Shown here: positions 61,390-64,000 of the stretch, piece by piece
Layout: every line of letters starts with the position of its first letter
Position numbering within the stretch: the first letter of the stretch is position 1
Program-made: the position numbers and the translations under genes
Origin: CAMAPP01 sp046153685
GTDB taxonomy: Bacteria; Pseudomonadota; Alphaproteobacteria; CADEGL01
Length of the DNA: 64,000 nucleotides
Direction of reading: 5' to 3'
NCBI GenBank assembly: GCA_046153685.1
Contig: JBJXGH010000016.1
Location: 1 to 64,000 of the forward strand
Notes under the pieces: generated by a model
Database searches by the model: none
Told to the model about the DNA's origin: nothing
The model's input: only the letters and a program-made list of their open reading frames with translations

Positions 61390-62850
61390 ATGCTGCGCAC
61401 CGGCAAGGAATACCGCGAATCGATTCGCGACGACCGCGAGGTGTGGATCGACGGCGAGCGCGTCAAGGACGTGCCCAACCATCCCATGTTCAAGCCCATC
61501 GTGGACGTGCGTGCGCGCATCTACGACATGGCGCACGAGGACAAGTATCGCGCCGTCATGTCCTATGCCGACAAGGACACGAAGGAGCCCAACTGCATCG
61601 GCCACAAGCTGCCCCATGCCCAGCAGGACTGGCACGACAAGTGGAAGGCGGTCGATGCGGTCATGACCGATATCGGCGGCGTGGTCATCCGTGTGGGCGA
61701 TGAGACCATCGGCGAGATGTGGTCGCTGTTCGACGGCCGCGATGTGTTGAACGAGGTCGATCCGCGCTTCAGCCAGAACATCGAGCGCCATATCCAGCTT
61801 GCGTTGCGGAGCGACGTGTTTCACGTCTCGGCGAACACCGATCCCAAGGGCGACCGCTCCAAGCGCCCGCAGGACCAGGACCCGGACATGCTGCTGCACG
61901 TGGTCAAGGAAACCGACAAGGGCATCGTCATCCGCGGCGCGAAATACGAAACCGCTTCGGCGTACGCCAACCAGGCATTCGTCAAGCCGACCATCGCCAA
62001 TTGGGGCGACGACAAGCTCTCCGACTATGCCCTTGGGTGCATCGTGCCGATGAACGCGCCGGGGCTGAAGCACATCTGCCGCACGGGTTTCGCCGGTCGG
62101 CGCCCAGCGGTCGATTATCCGCTCGCCGCCCGATTCGACGAGGTCGATTCCCTGATGATCTTCGACAACGTGACGGTGCCGTGGGAGGACGTGTTGTTCT
62201 ACCGCCACACGCGCGCCGCCGCCTATATCCGCGGCACGCTGCACCGCTACAGCGCCTTTCCGTTCGTCCTGCGCGTGCTTTACGTCGCGGACATGATGAT
62301 CGGCACGGCCCTGTTCAATGTACGCCAGACCGGCTTGGACAAGCAGCAGGCCGTGCGCGAGAAGCTGGCGGCGCTGGCATGCTATCGCGAGGGCATCCGG
62401 GCCCATCTTCTGGCCTCCATCGCGGCGGCCGAAAAAAGCCCGGGCGGTCTTCTCATGCCCAACCAATCGCTGCTTTACACTGGGCGCGTGCTGGCGTGCT
62501 CGCAACTGCCGGCCATGATGCACCTCGCGCGCGAGCTGTGCGGCGGGCAGATTTGCGTGACGCCCGATCACGCCGCCTTCGTCTCGCCCGATACCAAGGA
62601 TTGGATGAGCAAGTTCTACACGGTGAACGACGCTTGGATTGCCGAGGACAGGCGCAAGCTGTTAGCGTTCGCCCGCGACTTGATCAATTCGGACTATGCG
62701 GGCCATCGTGTGACGTTCCAATTGTTCGCCCAGTCGCCGCCGTTCGCCCATTTGAACGCGGTTTATAACAATTTCGATTTTTCGAACCCGCTCGAGTTCG
62801 TGCGCAAGGCGGCCGGACTGTCGGAGCGGGTGATGAAGCAAGCCGGTTGA
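61390..62850 (+). CDS. 4-Hydroxyphenylacetate 3-monooxygenase-like flavin monooxygenase (HpaB family)
   Basis: 486 residues. The FADH2-dependent hydroxylase family is recognised by MLRTGKEYRESIRDDREVWI, VHVSANTDPKGDRSKRPQDQ-like central motif (VFHVSANTDPKGDRSKRPQ) and FVKPTIANWGDDKLSDYAL. It uses reduced flavin from the partner reductase. The substrate is probably a phenol or a heteroaromatic ring; hydroxyphenylacetate itself is not shown. It is coupled with RidA and DUF1028 genes downstream. Confidence 0.9.
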   Translation: MLRTGKEYRESIRDDREVWIDGERVKDVPNHPMFKPIVDVRARIYDMAHEDKYRAVMSYADKDTKEPNCIGHKLPHAQQDWHDKWKAVDAVMTDIGGVVIRVGDETIGEMWSLFDGRDVLNEVDPRFSQNIERHIQLALRSDVFHVSANTDPKGDRSKRPQDQDPDMLLHVVKETDKGIVIRGAKYETASAYANQAFVKPTIANWGDDKLSDYALGCIVPMNAPGLKHICRTGFAGRRPAVDYPLAARFDEVDSLMIFDNVTVPWEDVLFYRHTRAAAYIRGTLHRYSAFPFVLRVLYVADMMIGTALFNVRQTGLDKQQAVREKLAALACYREGIRAHLLASIAAAEKSPGGLLMPNQSLLYTGRVLACSQLPAMMHLARELCGGQICVTPDHAAFVSPDTKDWMSKFYTVNDAWIAEDRRKLLAFARDLINSDYAGHRVTFQLFAQSPPFAHLNAVYNNFDFSNPLEFVRKAAGLSERVMKQAG

Positions 62851-62879
62851 GTCCAGGATACCAAGGGGAGAAGGCGCGC

Positions 62880-63302
62880 ATGGCCCATCTGAGAATTCGC
62901 AAATACAACACCAAGGAAGTCTGGAAGGGCCAGAATCTGGACAATGATCTGTGCATGGCGGTGCGCGCCGGCAATCACGTTTTCCTGCGCGGCCAGACCG
63001 GCCTTACCCTCGACAACCAGTTGGTGGGCGTGGGTGATGCGGGCGCGCAGGCCGACCAGGCGATGAAGAACGTGAAGCAATTGCTCGAGGAGGCCGGCTC
63101 CAAGCTCGAGCACATCTGCAAGACGACGATCTATATCACCGACCGCGCCTATCGCGAGGCGGTGTACCGCGCCATCGGCAAGCACCTGAAGGGCGTGCAT
63201 CCGTGCTCGACCGGTCTCATCGTCAATGGTTTGGCGCGGCCCGATCTTCTCATGGAAATCGACGTCGAGGCGGTCATCCCCCAAGACGAGACCAGCCAAT
63301 GA
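62880..63302 (+). CDS. RidA-family protein
   Basis: 140 residues from ATG 62880 (AAGGGGAGAAGG upstream). Sequence features are VRAGNHVFLRGQTGL, EAGSKLEHICKTTIYITDRA and an active-site Arg in GLARPDLLMEIDVEAV. RidA proteins deaminate enamines or imines, or act as carbamate hydrolases (RutC type). Behind an HpaB-like hydroxylase this suggests that a nitrogen-bearing ring or chain is opened. It differs in sequence from the RidA at 35169. Confidence 0.88.
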   Translation: MAHLRIRKYNTKEVWKGQNLDNDLCMAVRAGNHVFLRGQTGLTLDNQLVGVGDAGAQADQAMKNVKQLLEEAGSKLEHICKTTIYITDRAYREAVYRAIGKHLKGVHPCSTGLIVNGLARPDLLMEIDVEAVIPQDETSQ

Positions 63303-63327
63303 CCCAGCCAATGTCGAGGAACGCGCC

Positions 63328-64000
63328 ATGACCTTTTCCGTCACGGGCCGCTGCGCGCGCACCGGCGCGTTCGGCATCGCCATCACCACCTCGTCCATCG
63401 CCGTCGCCTCGCGCTGCGTTTGGGGGCGAGCGGGCGTGGGCGCGGTTGCGACCCAGAACATCACCAATCCCCTGATCGGCACCTGGGGGCTCGATTTCAT
63501 GGCGCAGGGCAAGAGCGCCAAGGACGCGCTCGATGCGGCGCTGGCGCGGGAAAAATTTCCTGATTTCCGCCAAGTCGCCATGATCGGCAAAAGCGGCCCG
63601 CCCGCCTTTTACGAGGGCAAGGGGACCTTGGCCACCCATTGCGGCCACGCGGCCAAGGATTCGGTCGCCATCGGCAATCTTCTGGCCAACACCGATATCG
63701 CCAAGGCCATGACCGGCGGCTTCGAGGCCAATCCGGAATTGCAGCTCGGCGAACGGCTCTTGCGGGGTCTCGAGGCCGGCCTTGCGGCGGGGGGCGAGAT
63801 GAGCCCGGTCAAATCGGCCGGTTTGTTCATCGTCACCGAGCACGCCTGGCCGATCTGCGATTTGCGCGTCGATTGGGCGGACGGCCCCATAGGTGAGTTG
63901 CGCCGCAATTGGAACGCGTTCGAGCCGCAAATGATGATGTACGTCACGCGCGCGATCAATCCGCCGGCGGCCAAGTCCTACGGCGTCGCAGGCGACCCCT
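63328..64000 (+). CDS. DUF1028 protein, N-terminal part (cut by window end)
   Basis: 224 codons are visible with no stop before the edge. The start MTFSVTGRCARTGAFGIAIT and VGAVATQNITNPLIGTWGLD are typical of the DUF1028 family, which has an Ntn-hydrolase-like fold and an N-terminal nucleophile-like Thr. Its function is not established; members are often linked to amino-acid or amide catabolism. It closes the monooxygenase-RidA cluster here; any further genes lie outside. Confidence 0.88.
   Translation, partial: MTFSVTGRCARTGAFGIAITTSSIAVASRCVWGRAGVGAVATQNITNPLIGTWGLDFMAQGKSAKDALDAALAREKFPDFRQVAMIGKSGPPAFYEGKGTLATHCGHAAKDSVAIGNLLANTDIAKAMTGGFEANPELQLGERLLRGLEAGLAAGGEMSPVKSAGLFIVTEHAWPICDLRVDWADGPIGELRRNWNAFEPQMMMYVTRAINPPAAKSYGVAGDP

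Overview
The window is a GC-rich chromosomal segment from an alphaproteobacterium, most like the order Rhodospirillales. This is inferred from protein types (zinc-free 101-residue S14, an ATP12-type F1 assembly factor, DUF1489, the sodium symporter/DUF4212 pair), from the gene order after rplQ (Deg protease, rarA, RluA-type synthase, HAD phosphatase), and from a full CtrA-type box. No insertion sequence, prophage, CRISPR array or rRNA was seen. There is one tRNA. Genes are packed tightly and many overlap by 1 or 4 bases.

Layout. (1) 1-14375: the end of tuf, the S10-spc-alpha ribosomal protein super-operon, secY, adk and rpoA. A good sigma-70-like promoter sits on the adk stop codon in front of rpsM. 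(2) 14499-23411: Deg protease, RarA, pseudouridine synthase, HAD phosphatase, AsmA-like protein, ATP12 factor, propionyl-CoA carboxylase beta and a small membrane protein. (3) 23527-27902: a minus-strand block with a lipoprotein, two small membrane proteins and a two-subunit sodium/solute symporter ended by a strong terminator, then an unknown plus-strand gene. (4) 28021-32753: propionyl-CoA carboxylase alpha, acylphosphatase, lipB (minus strand), tRNA-Leu(GAG) and mgtE.

(5) 32926-49212: a large leucine/isovalerate catabolic region. A MerR-type LiuR regulator is flanked by two near-identical 16-bp palindromes. Isovaleryl-CoA dehydrogenase, both methylcrotonyl-CoA carboxylase subunits, methylglutaconyl-CoA hydratase and HMG-CoA lyase give the route from isovaleryl-CoA to acetoacetate plus acetyl-CoA. 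Unusual genes are interleaved: a thioesterase, a RidA protein, a tandem DUF1989 pair, an SDR, a second acyl-CoA dehydrogenase, a DsbA-fold isomerase, a MESH1-like alarmone hydrolase, a second crotonase, a potassium-channel-like protein, a lipoprotein phosphatase and an SLC13-type carrier.

(6) 49224-54454: a CtrA-type box, an orphan Hpt-like/response-regulator pair, DUF1489, putA, and a receiver-less PhoB-type DNA-binding protein convergent with putA. (7) 54466-59665 (minus): an iron-binding periplasmic protein with an iron-box-like palindrome upstream, then a glutamine-synthetase-like ligase / aldehyde dehydrogenase / iron alcohol dehydrogenase operon. (8) 59764-64000: a LysR regulator divergent from an HpaC-like reductase, HpaB-like monooxygenase, RidA and DUF1028 cluster, cut by the window end.

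The most interesting leads are the cargo genes of the liu region (MESH1-like hydrolase, DUF1989 pair), the CtrA-boxed phosphorelay pair, the flavin monooxygenase-RidA-DUF1028 cluster, and the iron-binding protein paired with a receiver-less DNA-binding domain. All functional proposals rest on motifs read by eye; no database search was run.
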